Shown: positions 7,130 through 16,657, numbered from the stretch's first letter. The stretch: DNA of 64,000 bases from Actinomycetota bacterium (GCA_019347715.1 JAHWKU010000005.1:1-64000); one strand, 5' to 3'. Made by a program: numbers and translations. Notes: a model not told the origin generated them from the sequence alone.

Positions 7130-8647
7130 CTAGGGCTCCAGCAGCGGAGTCTCTGTCAGAGCCTCCATGGAGCCGGCTCTCTCGAATTGTGTTCGATAGA
7201 GCTCGCCGTAGTTGCGGAGAGTGTCGTGGAACATGTGAGCATCCTGGGTAACGACTCCGATCGCTGCCCGCAGGCTGTCAAGAGTCAGGTCCTTTACGTC
7301 ATGACCATCGATGCGCACGATCCCGCTCGAAGCTTCGTACAGCCGGGGCACCAGTGAAGTGATGGTTGTCTTTCCCGCCCCCGAGGGCCCAACCAGAGCC
7401 ACCATCTTTCCCGGCTCGATCGTGAAGGAGACGTCCTGCAACACCCAGTTCTGCTCGCGGTCGCGCAACTCGACACCTGGAAGCTCGAGAGACTGGATAG
7501 ACACTTCCGAAGCCGTCGGGTATCGAAACGAGACTTGCTCGAATTCCACCTTCCCCTTGGCGCCGACCAGTTCGTGGGCCTCCGGCCTGTCGGCGATGCC
7601 GATCGGGAAGTCGAGAACTTCGAAAACTCGATCGAATGCGACCATCCCGGTCATGACTTCCACGCGGATGTTCGAGAGCATCGTGATCGGCATGTAGATC
7701 CCGGTGAGGTATTGGATCATCGCAACGAGCGTCCCCACTTCCATCCCACCGGTGATGACGGAGATACCCCCCCTCCAATAAATGAGAACGGTTCCAACTC
7801 CGGCCACGAGGCTGAAGAGAACGAAGAAAATCCGTCCGTATACGGCGGACTTGATACCTATATCTCTGACATGTCCCGCCTTTTCAGAGAACTGATCCCT
7901 CTCGAGATGGCGGTTGCCGAACAGCTTCACCAGAAGGGCCCCGCCCACCTGGAATCGCTCTGTCATCTGCGAAGCCATCGCAGCGTTGTTCTCCTGCTGT
8001 CGTCTCATGAGCCGCTGCAGGACCTTGCCCATCCGTCGCGTCGGAGCGAGAAATATAGGCACCAGTGCAAGTGCCATCAGGGTGATCTTCCACGTTTCGC
8101 CTGACTCACTGCGCAGCGTAAGCATTCCCAAGATGGCAAACCCAATGCTCAAAACGATGCCAACCAGGCCCGTAGTAGTTTCGGTGATCGCCCGTTGAGC
8201 ACCTACAACGTCGCTTTGGAGCCTGCTGATCAGGGCACCAGTTTGCGTTCTCGTGAAAAAAGCGATGGGCATGCTCTGAACGTAGTCGAACAGCGCGACC
8301 CTGAGATCGAAGATGATCCCCTCGCCGATACGGGATCCAGCCCAGCGAGAAAGGACCTGCGTTCCAGATCTCGCCACCAGGACGCCCAGAAACAGCAGAC
8401 ACAGGATCCCGAGCAACCTGGTGTTCTGTTTCAGGATAGCGTCGTTGATGATCCACTCGGAGAACTTGGGGGGCATGAAGGTCTCCAGGAACGATGCAAT
8501 CACGGTGAAAAACAGGAGAACCACCAAGGTCCCCCGATAGGGCTTCGCGAACTTGAGGACTCTCTTGAGCAGTCCCGGCGAGAGCTGGACCTGATCGAGG
8601 TCGAGACCCTGTCCTCGAAGCATCCTCCATTGCCCATGCATACCCAT
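7130..8647 (-). pseudogene. ABC exporter subunit missing the second half of its ATPase domain
   Basis: The first 390 residues form a normal ABC exporter membrane domain. The ATPase domain then starts correctly with Walker A GPSGAGKT and Q-loop VVTQDAHMFHDTLR. The next residues, YGELYRTQFERAG, match the very end of such proteins, where LYxELYRTQF is common. About 130 residues are absent: the signature LSGGQ, Walker B, D-loop and H-loop. The frame stays open across the junction (about 7207-7216), so this looks like an in-frame internal deletion, real or an assembly collapse. I place the start at the ATG at 8647, 61 bases from the divergent gene. The product could not hydrolyse ATP by itself, so I call it a likely pseudogene. 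Confidence 0.75.
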
Positions 8648-8708
8648 GGCCAAGAGATTAACCGTCACTTCCAGGGACGACGTTAACGAGTGATATAAAC
8701 ACCCCCCC

Positions 8709-10106
8709 ATGAGAAGCAAGGCCAGGCCCATTCGAGTTGCCGCCGCGGTGATTTCTGGCTTCTTGATGTCCTTTAGCCTCTACTTGCCGGCTTCCGCTGC
8801 CGCCGCCCTGTCTGCCGAGATCGTTTCCTGGCAGGTGATCGGCTTGGATTCGAATGCGCCCACCACTTCGCCTCCTGAGTTGTTCTTGGTCCAAGCCCAG
8901 GTCACCAACACCGGAGATGCTCCCGCGACCAACGTGACGTCAACTCTAGCCATGAGCGCTCCGGACTGCGGCGGTGCCCCCTGCATAACGTTGGTCTCTT
9001 CGGACACGTACACGATTGGGACCTTGGCCCCTGGGGAAACTCGGGATGCATTTTGGACGGTGAGGATAGCCAGAACTGCGGCAGCATTCGACACCACGAC
9101 TCCCATCACGGTCACGGCCCAGGCAGATGGTCTGGCCCCGGTCACCGCGACACAGGTATCCCGCGATCCCCCTCCGTGCGGCACCGATCCAACCGGAGCA
9201 AGCGTGCTTTACGTCGAGAGACTGATCTCACAAGCAAGAAACAACGTTCTTTCCTACTCGGTGTCTCCCGGGGTTCAGCTGCCCGACGGCACATGGGAAG
9301 TAGTACAGGGTTCCGATTTCACCGTAACGGTGCTGGCTCACACCGCCACCATGTATTCCGAAGTTTCGGTTCCGGCAGTAGTGGACCCCTCCGGAGCGAT
9401 CACTCCTCAATCGGTGAACTTCACTTACACCCTGGGAACTGCCGCCGACGATGACATTTACACGCTCGACGCAGGGGGAGAGGTGACGGCTCAGTACAAC
9501 TATCGTGCGGCCTCGCTCGGTGAGGTGAGGCTGTCCCAGCTCATATACGACTGTTCGGGAAACTCCTTTCACTACAACTCCGACTACCTCGTGGACTTCA
9601 TCACCATTCGCGTCGTTGCTCCACCGGTCCTGAATCCTCAGCCGAACGTAACCTTGGCGAAGAGTTCCTCACCTTCAGGGACAGTCGATCCTGGAGAGAA
9701 GGTGACGTTCACGATCTCGTACGCCAACAGCGGCCCAGGACCTGCAACCGGTTTCGTGATCAGCGACCAGATCGACCCCAATCTGACCAACATCCAACCG
9801 GGGCCCGGCGGCGCCTACGACCCTTCCGCTCGAACGATCACGTGGATGATCGGCACGATCGATTCGCAAAGCTCGGGATCGGTATCGTTCACGGCGTTCG
9901 TAGATGACTTCGCGGGAGGAAAGACCATCCGAAATGTTGCAGTGGCCGACGCCGATCAGTTCGACCCGGTCTCATCCGGAGAAGTGCTGCTGACGATTCC
10001 GGAGACCACGCCGGTGACCGGAGTTCCCGCCGGCCTGCTGGCAATCTTGGGTTGGAGCCTGATCGGGGCCGGAGAGGTCCTTAACAGGAAGAGGATTGGG
10101 ATCTAG
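8709..10106 (+). CDS. DUF11-type secreted surface protein with C-terminal anchor
   Basis: A 465-residue exported protein. It has a signal peptide (to about residue 31, ending PASAAAA), repeated beta-sandwich segments rich in Thr, Ser and Val, and a DUF11-type repeat near 315-425 (VTFTISYANSGPGPAT, then LTNIQPGPG). A C-terminal helix AGLLAILGWSLIGAGEVL is followed by a short basic tail. That layout (repeats, helix, positive tail) fits a wall or membrane surface protein; no LPxTG is present, though VTGVPAG sits just before the helix. Four Cys in the middle (APDCGGAPC, PPPCG, IYDCSG) could make disulfides. It is divergent from the truncated ABC gene and overlaps the convergent MaoC gene by 4 bases. 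Adhesion is a guess. Confidence 0.75.
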   Translation: MRSKARPIRVAAAVISGFLMSFSLYLPASAAAALSAEIVSWQVIGLDSNAPTTSPPELFLVQAQVTNTGDAPATNVTSTLAMSAPDCGGAPCITLVSSDTYTIGTLAPGETRDAFWTVRIARTAAAFDTTTPITVTAQADGLAPVTATQVSRDPPPCGTDPTGASVLYVERLISQARNNVLSYSVSPGVQLPDGTWEVVQGSDFTVTVLAHTATMYSEVSVPAVVDPSGAITPQSVNFTYTLGTAADDDIYTLDAGGEVTAQYNYRAASLGEVRLSQLIYDCSGNSFHYNSDYLVDFITIRVVAPPVLNPQPNVTLAKSSSPSGTVDPGEKVTFTISYANSGPGPATGFVISDQIDPNLTNIQPGPGGAYDPSARTITWMIGTIDSQSSGSVSFTAFVDDFAGGKTIRNVAVADADQFDPVSSGEVLLTIPETTPVTGVPAGLLAILGWSLIGAGEVLNRKRIGI

Positions 10107-10564
10107 AAATAGGTTCTGCTGATCCACTGCGCGACGCAGGCCGGTTTCTCCTGACCGTCGATCTCGAATTCGATGTCGTAGGTCGATTGGATGCCGTTGG
10201 GCTCGACTTCTTTAGCCTCGGAAAGCGTGACGTGCATCCGGACCTTGCTTCCAACCGGAACAGGATTGGTGAAGCGCACCTTGTTCAGCCCGTAGTTGAT
10301 CCCCATCCTGGCCCCCTCGACCGCGATTACGTCCTTCATCAAGCTAGGACCCAATGACAGCGTGAGGAAGCCATGGGCGATTGGCCCGCCAAAGGGCCCC
10401 TGCTTGGCTTTCTCTACATCGACATGGATCCATTGGTGGTCGTCCGTGGCATCGGCGAACAGGTTGATTCGGTCCTGCGTGATTTCGACCCAGTCCGATG
10501 TGCCGAGCTTCTCCCCTACTTTGGAAGTGATGTCTTCGCGGCTCTTGAACGTTGTCTGCGCCAT
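10103..10564 (-). CDS. MaoC-like enoyl-CoA hydratase (hot-dog fold)
   Basis: A 153-residue single hot-dog protein with the hydratase-2 motif: FADATDDHQWIHVD followed by GPFGGPIAHGFLTLS. Asp and His here form the catalytic pair that adds water to trans-2-enoyl-CoA. The end VAQWISRTYF is typical of short MaoC proteins. It sits directly downstream of the thiolase gene (16 bases), so the two probably act in one beta-oxidation or related acyl-CoA route. It has normal length and no anomalies. The preferred acyl chain cannot be told. Confidence 0.88.
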   Translation of the reverse strand: MAQTTFKSREDITSKVGEKLGTSDWVEITQDRINLFADATDDHQWIHVDVEKAKQGPFGGPIAHGFLTLSLGPSLMKDVIAVEGARMGINYGLNKVRFTNPVPVGSKVRMHVTLSEAKEVEPNGIQSTYDIEFEIDGQEKPACVAQWISRTYF

Positions 10565-10580
10565 CTCATCCTCCTCAGTT

Positions 10581-11789
10581 CTACCTGATGCGTTCCACGA
10601 TCATGGCCATACCCTGACCGCCTCCGACACACATGGTTTCGAGACCTATCGTGCGGTCGAGAGTTTCGAGGTCGTTCATCAGCGTATTCATGATTCGAGC
10701 GCCGGTCATGCCGAACGGATGTCCAAGAGAGATAGCGCCCCCATGAGGATTGAGCTTGTCGGAGAAGGGGTCAACCCCGATCTCACGGCAGACCGGCAAG
10801 ACTTGCGCGGCGAAAGCCTCGTTCAGCTCGACCACGTCGATGTCGTCGATCGTCATGCCGGCCCTGTCCAGACATTTGCGAACCGCCTCGATGGGGCCTA
10901 CCCCCATGATCTCTGGGGCAAGAGCACTGACGGCACTGGCGATGATGCGCACCCGTGGCTCAAATCCGAGCGACCTGGCCTTCTTCTCCTCCATCACCAA
11001 AACGGCTGCGGCCCCGTCGTTCAGCGGACAGGAGTTGCCTGCAGTCACTTTCCCGTCCGGTCGAAATACCGGTTGGAGTGACGCCAGCTTTTCGTAGGTG
11101 GATTCGGGTCGCGGCCCGTCGTCGTGTTCGATAAGTGTCGAGTCCGTCCCTTCCTCGATCACCGCACGTTCTTCCTGCATCTTGACCGGTACCGGCGTGA
11201 TCTCTCGGGTAAAGAATCCGTCTTTCTGAGCCGAGACCGAACGCTCCTGCGATTGCTGGGCGAACCGATCCATGTCTTCGCGCGAAACGTCAAATTGTTC
11301 TGCGACATTCTCCGCAGTCATCCCCATGGATATGTAGAGGTCGGCGATGGTATCCCCTTCCAAGAGAGGTGAAAGCCGCGGGTTCAGGACCGAGAGGTCA
11401 TCGCGAGGAACTACCCCTACCCGGCTAGAGGATTCGACACCTGCAGAGATGAATGTGTCGCCTTCACCAGCCTTAATGGCGTGAAACGCCATACGTATCG
11501 TCTGAAGGCTGGAAGCGCAAAATCGGTTGACCGTGGTTCCCGGAACCGAAAAGGGCATGCCCGCCAGTAGAACTGCGGCGCGCCCAACGTTGAAGCCCGA
11601 TTCTCCGTGAGGAAGGCCACAGCCACACATGACATCCACGACACTTTCAGGCTCGACGGCAGGGACCTTTTCCATCAACTTTCTCAGTACAAAGCCGGTC
11701 AGATCGTCCGGCCTCACATCTTTGAGAGATCCCTTGCCGGCACGTCCGATCGGGCTTCGAGTTCCCTCAACGATCACGGCTTCAGCCAC
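10581..11789 (-). CDS. Thiolase (acetyl-CoA C-acyltransferase)
   Basis: About 402 residues with all thiolase landmarks: nucleophilic Cys in VNRFCASSLQT, the VVELNEAFAAQ block, the catalytic His in GGAISLGHPFGMTGAR, and the second Cys in CVGGGQGMAM near the C-terminus. I start at the GTG at 11789 because AAAGGAGG lies about six bases upstream and the protein then begins VAEAVIVEGTRSPIG, as usual for the family; the ATG at 11843 would add an 18-residue extension. It cleaves 3-ketoacyl-CoA to acetyl-CoA and a shortened acyl-CoA. It forms a two-gene unit with the MaoC hydratase. Confidence 0.92.
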   Translation of the reverse strand: MAEAVIVEGTRSPIGRAGKGSLKDVRPDDLTGFVLRKLMEKVPAVEPESVVDVMCGCGLPHGESGFNVGRAAVLLAGMPFSVPGTTVNRFCASSLQTIRMAFHAIKAGEGDTFISAGVESSSRVGVVPRDDLSVLNPRLSPLLEGDTIADLYISMGMTAENVAEQFDVSREDMDRFAQQSQERSVSAQKDGFFTREITPVPVKMQEERAVIEEGTDSTLIEHDDGPRPESTYEKLASLQPVFRPDGKVTAGNSCPLNDGAAAVLVMEEKKARSLGFEPRVRIIASAVSALAPEIMGVGPIEAVRKCLDRAGMTIDDIDVVELNEAFAAQVLPVCREIGVDPFSDKLNPHGGAISLGHPFGMTGARIMNTLMNDLETLDRTIGLETMCVGGGQGMAMIVERIR

Positions 11790-11872
11790 GATGCCTCCTT
11801 TGATCAAAGGCTCAATTAAGGCGAGCATACCTCCGTAAAACATTGATAGCCCAAACCGGTAGTCTTGGCTCG

Positions 11873-12301
11873 ATGGCTAAATCGAAGACCCCTCAGCAGG
11901 AAACCGGGAAACCCGATCGCCCGCTTGATGCAGAAAAGCTGCTTCGGCTGGCAAGCCTGACCAAGGCCGTGCTCGACGAAGCAAGATCGATGGATCCGGA
12001 AAAGACTCCATCTGAAGAGATGGCCGCGCTATACAGAAGGGTTTCGGGACAGCTCGCCCAATCGATCCCGAACGCGCTTGCCGACGAGCTGGAGGAGCTG
12101 GATCTCGACGCTGCTTTCCCCGACGGAGCCTCACCTCAAGAAATCAGACTCGCGTACTCGGGGTTGATCGGCTGGCTGCAGGGTCTCTTCCAGGGGCTTT
12201 CGGCAGCGATGCAGGTTCAGAGCCTTACGAAAGAACTGGATCAGCTCGAAAAAGGCGGAGACTCCCAGGAGGACCAGGAAGCCAAGGGGCGGTACCTGTA
12301 G
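11873..12301 (+). CDS. bpa: Bacterial proteasome activator (Bpa/PafE family)
   Basis: A 142-residue mostly helical protein. The segment IRLAYSGLIGWLQGLFQGLS (about 91-110) matches the most conserved stretch of the Bpa/PafE (DUF2587) family. The C-terminus is GRYL, close to the GQYL tail with penultimate Tyr by which Mpa and Bpa dock on the 20S proteasome. The family forms dodecameric rings that open the proteasome gate without ATP to degrade unfolded or special clients. The start is the ATG at 11873 (MAKSKTP); an in-frame ATG at 11843 would overlap the divergent thiolase region. Its stop abuts the ATG of the AAA gene, so the three genes 11873-15651 form one operon. The proteasome genes themselves are not in this window. 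Confidence 0.85.
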   Translation: MAKSKTPQQETGKPDRPLDAEKLLRLASLTKAVLDEARSMDPEKTPSEEMAALYRRVSGQLAQSIPNALADELEELDLDAAFPDGASPQEIRLAYSGLIGWLQGLFQGLSAAMQVQSLTKELDQLEKGGDSQEDQEAKGRYL

Positions 12302-13708
12302 ATGTCACGAACGGCCAAACCGGCCACCGTCGGTCAGCTCCGTTCTTCCGGCTACCAGGACATGACGGTGAAGCAGGAGCTAAGAAAGAACCTGCTGAAA
12401 AAGTTAAACGCCGGGGAGAGGCTGTTCGATTCCATCATCGGCTACGAAGAATCGGTAATACCCACTCTCGAAAGAGGGATCCTCGCAGGCCATGACCTGA
12501 TCCTTCTCGGCGAGAGGGGCCAAGCAAAGACCAGGCTCATACGGCATCTCGTTGACCTCCTTGACGACGAGATCCCCGTGATGACCGGATGCGAGATCAA
12601 CGACCACCCGTACCGTCCCATCTGCGGAGCGTGCCGGGCGCTTATCGTCGAGAGGGGCGAAGAGGCACCCATCGAATGGATAGGCCGCGACTCGAGGTTC
12701 GCAGAAAAACTCGCAACTCCCGACACTTCGGTGGCCGACCTCATCGGGGACGTCGATCCCATGAGGATCGCCGAGGGGCGCTATCTCGGTGACGAGCTGA
12801 CCATCCACCACGGGCTTATTCCGAGAACGAACCGCGGTGTCTTTTCGATCAACGAGCTGCCCGACCTCCCGGAGAGGATTCAGGTTTCCCTTCTTAACAT
12901 CCTCGAGGAGCGCGACGTTCAGATTCGTGGATACAAGATCCGGCTTCCTTTGGATTTGATGCTGGTGGCAAGCGCCAACCCCGAGGACTATACCCACCGC
13001 GGAAGGATCATCTCCCCGTTAAAGGATCGCTTTGGTACCCAGGTCCGCACGCACTATCCGTACGAGATCACAGAAGAGATCGCGATCATGGATCAAGAGG
13101 CGTCGGCTCCCCCCGAAGACATTCAGGTGTACGTGCCCCTTTTTCTAAAGGAGGTGATCGCTGAGTTCACGCAGCAACTTCGGCTGTCGCCTCAAGTGAA
13201 CCAGCGAAGCGGCGTCTCGGTTCGCTACTCGATCGGCAACCTCGAGACCATGGTTGCCAGCGCCGTGCGACGGTCGGCGATTGCTGGTGAAAGCAGGGCC
13301 ATCCCACGGCCGGTCGACCTATGGGCTTTCGTCGAATCGTCTATGGGCCGGGTCGAATTCGAGACGATGGAAGAAGGAAGAGAGGACTGGATCCTCGAGA
13401 ATTCTCTGAAGCGATCGATGGCAGAGGTATATCGCCGAAGGCTCGGGGGCGAAAACCTGGGTCCCCTCATCCAAATGTTCGATGAGGGCTTGAACGTAGA
13501 AACCACGGAAAGCCTTGGCGCCGCCAACTTCATGGCTCAATTCCCTAACGTGCCGGGGCTCGGCAGAATCATGCAGCGCCTCGACCTCACCGAGGAGAGC
13601 GAGGAGGCGGCAGCCAGCGCATTGGAGTTCGCGCTCGAAGGGCTGCACCTGATGAAGCGGCTGAACAAAGATGCCACAGGCCGCGGCTGGAGGTTCGGAG
13701 CTAAGTAG
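12302..13708 (+). CDS. MoxR/Mg-chelatase-like AAA+ ATPase
   Basis: A 468-residue AAA+ protein: Walker A GERGQAKT (70-77), a Walker-B-like segment FSINELPDLP (181-190) with Asn in place of the usual Asp but the Glu kept, and sensor-1 ASANPEDYTHRG (224-234). The NEL form is, as far as I recall, usual in the actinobacterial Mg-chelatase-like group that includes mycobacterial Rv0958. Cys97, Cys108 and Cys111 with His102 could bind zinc. Such ATPases remodel or insert cofactors into target proteins with a VWA partner, which is encoded next. The ATG follows the bpa stop with no gap, and the stop TAG overlaps the next GTG. It is probably not a chlorophyll enzyme: no BchH- or BchD-like gene is near. 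Confidence 0.88.
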   Translation: MSRTAKPATVGQLRSSGYQDMTVKQELRKNLLKKLNAGERLFDSIIGYEESVIPTLERGILAGHDLILLGERGQAKTRLIRHLVDLLDDEIPVMTGCEINDHPYRPICGACRALIVERGEEAPIEWIGRDSRFAEKLATPDTSVADLIGDVDPMRIAEGRYLGDELTIHHGLIPRTNRGVFSINELPDLPERIQVSLLNILEERDVQIRGYKIRLPLDLMLVASANPEDYTHRGRIISPLKDRFGTQVRTHYPYEITEEIAIMDQEASAPPEDIQVYVPLFLKEVIAEFTQQLRLSPQVNQRSGVSVRYSIGNLETMVASAVRRSAIAGESRAIPRPVDLWAFVESSMGRVEFETMEEGREDWILENSLKRSMAEVYRRRLGGENLGPLIQMFDEGLNVETTESLGAANFMAQFPNVPGLGRIMQRLDLTEESEEAAASALEFALEGLHLMKRLNKDATGRGWRFGAK

Positions 13709-15651
13709 TGAAGTCTCGATACTCCCGGTGGGACGGCTCGCAGGATCCTTTTTCGGGCGAACTCGACATCGGCGAAGTCATCGACGAGATCTCCGACGAT
13801 CTGCTGGCCGGGATGTCTCCCAACTCTGCTCTGCGCCGCCTGATGCAGCAAGGGATGAGAGGGATGCAGGGCCTGCAAGACCTTCTCGAACGTATCCGTC
13901 AAAACCGCAGAAGGATGGCTCAGGCTTTGAACCTCGAGGGCCCCCTTTCGGAGATAAAGGAAAAGCTCGACGAGATTCTCTCTTTGGAACGCGGGGCGTT
14001 GTCCGAAATGGATTCAGAGGACGCTCGAATGCGGGAAACCAATCTCGACATGCTCCCAGCGGAACCGGCACAGATGGTGAAAGAGCTATCGAACTATCGA
14101 TTCGTTTCGCCGGAGGCACAGGAGAAGTTCGACCAGCTCGTGAAGGAGATTCAACAGCAGGTCCTCGACTCGATGTTCGGTCAGATGGCCGGGGCCATGC
14201 AGAACATGACCCCCGATCAAGTTGCCCGCATGCGGGAGATGCTCGCCGAGCTAAACGAAATGATTCGGAAGAAAGAGGCGGGCGAGCCGTACGACTTTCC
14301 CGGTTTCATGGCCCGCTATGGTGATTTCTTTCCCGAAAATCCTCGCACCCTGGAAGAACTTCTGGAAGCCCTTGGTCGTCGGATGGCTGCGATGAGCCGG
14401 TTACTCGCAAGCCTCAGTCCCGAACAGCGAAGAGAGCTCGAGGAGATGGCTCAGGCCGTGATGAACGATCTCGACATCGCATTCCAGATGGACCAGCTCA
14501 ACCAAGAGCTGAGAGACCTAATGCCCCATTTACCTTGGGATCAGCAGACCTTCGGCTGGGGCGAAGAGCCGATGGAACTATCGGAGGCACTCGGAGCCAT
14601 CGAGCAGATGAGCGATTTCGAAGAGCTGGAGCAATCGCTTCAAGGTGACTATGCCGGAGCGTCCATCGACGACGTCGACGAGGAAAAACTGCGGAGGGCT
14701 CTCGACGAATCTGCGGTCCGCGACCTACGGCGCTTGAAGCAGGTGGAGAAAGCACTCGAGGACGCCGGAATGCTCGTCAATAACAAGGGGCAAATGGAAC
14801 TGACCGCACGGGGCGCAAGACGGATCGGAGAGAGAGCTCTGGTAAAGATGTTCGAAGAGCTCAAGAAAGAACGCACAGGTTCACATCAGTCGCGCGACGC
14901 CGGTGGTCTCATGGAACCAACCGGCGCAACTCTGCCCTGGAATTACGGAGACGTGGGGGAATTCGCGGTGCAAAAGACAGTCTTCAACGCCATCACCCGC
15001 GGGGAGCGCTCCCCCTCGCAAACCGGCGTCAAATTGAAGGCGGAAGACTTCGAGCTAATCGAGGCCGAGACCCGAACCCGAACCGCGACCGCGCTTCTTC
15101 TCGACCTCTCATTTTCAATGCCGCTAAGAGGTCATTGGATCCCGGCTAAGCGAATGGCTCTTGCCCTGCATGCGCTAATCGAAGGCAAGTATCCGCAGGA
15201 TTACCTCTACCTCATAGGTTTCAGCAATCTCGCCCGCAAACTCGAACCCCGGGATCTGACCGCTACCGGCCCCCTCGATCGCGTATACGGCACGAACATG
15301 GAGCACGCCTTCTTACTGGCGCGCCGTCTGCTCTCCGAACATCCGAGGGCAACCAAGCAGGTCATCATGGTGACCGACGGCGAACCGACGGCTCACTTGA
15401 CCAACGATCCATACGAACCGGCCTTCTTCTCATGGCCGCCGGTTCCCGAAACCATCCATAAGACTCTTGCCGAAGCGATCCGGCTGGCGAGCGCAGACGT
15501 GACCCTAAATATCTTCATGCTCGAAGACTCACCGGGCCTGGTGAGATTCATGGAACAGCTGGCGCAGCGAACCGGGGGACGAATCTTTCAGATGACCGAC
15601 AACGAGGTCGGCCGTTACATCATCCGCGACTACGTCCGCCGCCACCGCTAG
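13708..15651 (+). CDS. VWA-domain partner of the AAA+ ATPase
   Basis: A 647-residue protein starting at a GTG that overlaps the previous stop (TAGTG). Residues 1-440 are charged and helical, rich in Met, Gln, Glu and Asp (for example GMRGMQGLQDLLERIRQ). The C-terminal third is a von Willebrand A domain with MIDAS motif LLDLSFSMP (about 464-472) and MVTDGEPTAH (about 553). MoxR- or ChlI-type ATPases act with such VWA proteins as substrate adaptors, as in Rv0958/Rv0959-type pairs. The end overlaps the convergent acyl-CoA dehydrogenase gene by 32 bases. With bpa upstream, a role in presenting folded or damaged proteins to the proteasome is possible but unproved. Confidence 0.87.
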   Translation: MKSRYSRWDGSQDPFSGELDIGEVIDEISDDLLAGMSPNSALRRLMQQGMRGMQGLQDLLERIRQNRRRMAQALNLEGPLSEIKEKLDEILSLERGALSEMDSEDARMRETNLDMLPAEPAQMVKELSNYRFVSPEAQEKFDQLVKEIQQQVLDSMFGQMAGAMQNMTPDQVARMREMLAELNEMIRKKEAGEPYDFPGFMARYGDFFPENPRTLEELLEALGRRMAAMSRLLASLSPEQRRELEEMAQAVMNDLDIAFQMDQLNQELRDLMPHLPWDQQTFGWGEEPMELSEALGAIEQMSDFEELEQSLQGDYAGASIDDVDEEKLRRALDESAVRDLRRLKQVEKALEDAGMLVNNKGQMELTARGARRIGERALVKMFEELKKERTGSHQSRDAGGLMEPTGATLPWNYGDVGEFAVQKTVFNAITRGERSPSQTGVKLKAEDFELIEAETRTRTATALLLDLSFSMPLRGHWIPAKRMALALHALIEGKYPQDYLYLIGFSNLARKLEPRDLTATGPLDRVYGTNMEHAFLLARRLLSEHPRATKQVIMVTDGEPTAHLTNDPYEPAFFSWPPVPETIHKTLAEAIRLASADVTLNIFMLEDSPGLVRFMEQLAQRTGGRIFQMTDNEVGRYIIRDYVRRHR

Positions 15652-16657
15652 CCGCCTCAGAGCGGTCGGAGGTGGTGAGGGTGAGCGCTCTCTCTCGATG
15701 GAATGCGACGTCCCCGAGAAGTGCAGCGTTCATCGTTGCCCTCTTGAAATAAAGATGGGCCTCATGCTCCCAGGTGAACCCGATGCCGCCGTGCAGCTGG
15801 ATGCTCTGGCCCGTTACCCATGGAGCTGCATCAGATACATACGCCTTGGCTACGGACGCCGATAGAGCAGCATCGTCGGCGCCGGATTGGTTGGCCCACG
15901 CGGCGTAGTAGGCCGCCGACCGAGATGCCTCTGTCTTCAACAACATGTCTGCGAGGCGATGCTTGATCGACTGGAACGACCCGATAGGCCTTCCGAACTG
16001 CGTCCTCACCTTCACGTAATCGAGAACCATGTCGAGGCTCTTCTGCATCCCTCCCACCATTTCTGCACACAAGATCGCAGTAGCGGCGTCTACTACCGAC
16101 TCGACGGCATGGACGTCTCCCAAGTCCTCTCCCGCCTGCTCGGAGAACTCGACACTTGCCGCCCGGCGAGTGCCGTCGATGGTCTCCAGGGGCTTCACTT
16201 CTACGTCCGAGCCACCTATCAGTCGCACCCTTCCATTGACGGTAACCAGAAACGAGTCAGCGAGATGGCCGTCGATGACGAACTCGGGATCGATGACGAA
16301 TGCAACCTTTTTGCCTCCATCGAGGACCGCCGACGCCTCGTCGTTGGCCCCCAGGGCCAGCAGCGCTGGAATCGAGATGCAAGCGTTGGTGAAGAACGCA
16401 CCGGGAGCGGCGTAATAACCAAGCTGTTCCAGGAGCACGGCCTGCTCGACGAGCCCCATCCCCAGCCCACCCTTATCTTCGGGTACGGCAAGCGCCAGCC
16501 ACCCCAGGTCGGCCATCTTCTTGTAAAGCTCGGGAGAGTCCCCGTCCTGCCCGTCGAAGGCTGCAAACACAACTTCTTTCGTCGACTCCTTGGAGAGAAA
16601 ATCTGCGGCAGCCTTCTGAAGCTGGATCTGATCTTCGTTGGGCCTGAAATCCATCAT
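15620..16657 (-). CDS. Acyl-CoA dehydrogenase, smaller subunit type
   Basis: A 345-residue FAD-dependent acyl-CoA dehydrogenase. Marks: RTQFGRPIGSFQSIKH (FAD and tetramer region) and QLHGGIGFTWEHEAHLYFKR near the C-terminus. It is shorter than its partner, and its ATG overlaps the partner stop by four bases (ATGA). In actinobacteria such paired FadE genes often encode alpha2beta2 enzymes for branched or sterol side-chain acyl-CoAs; assignment to that type is inference from the pair. No clear catalytic Glu is visible in this subunit, as expected when one partner carries the active site. Confidence 0.87.
   Translation of the reverse strand: MMDFRPNEDQIQLQKAAADFLSKESTKEVVFAAFDGQDGDSPELYKKMADLGWLALAVPEDKGGLGMGLVEQAVLLEQLGYYAAPGAFFTNACISIPALLALGANDEASAVLDGGKKVAFVIDPEFVIDGHLADSFLVTVNGRVRLIGGSDVEVKPLETIDGTRRAASVEFSEQAGEDLGDVHAVESVVDAATAILCAEMVGGMQKSLDMVLDYVKVRTQFGRPIGSFQSIKHRLADMLLKTEASRSAAYYAAWANQSGADDAALSASVAKAYVSDAAPWVTGQSIQLHGGIGFTWEHEAHLYFKRATMNAALLGDVAFHRERALTLTTSDRSEAASGGGGRSRG

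Noticed and set aside
12302-15651. Reading the AAA+ and VWA pair as magnesium chelatase for chlorophyll synthesis
   Set aside because: No BchH/ChlH or other tetrapyrrole genes nearby, and the VWA protein is not BchD-like; the pair fits the MoxR/CoxE-like remodeling class better.
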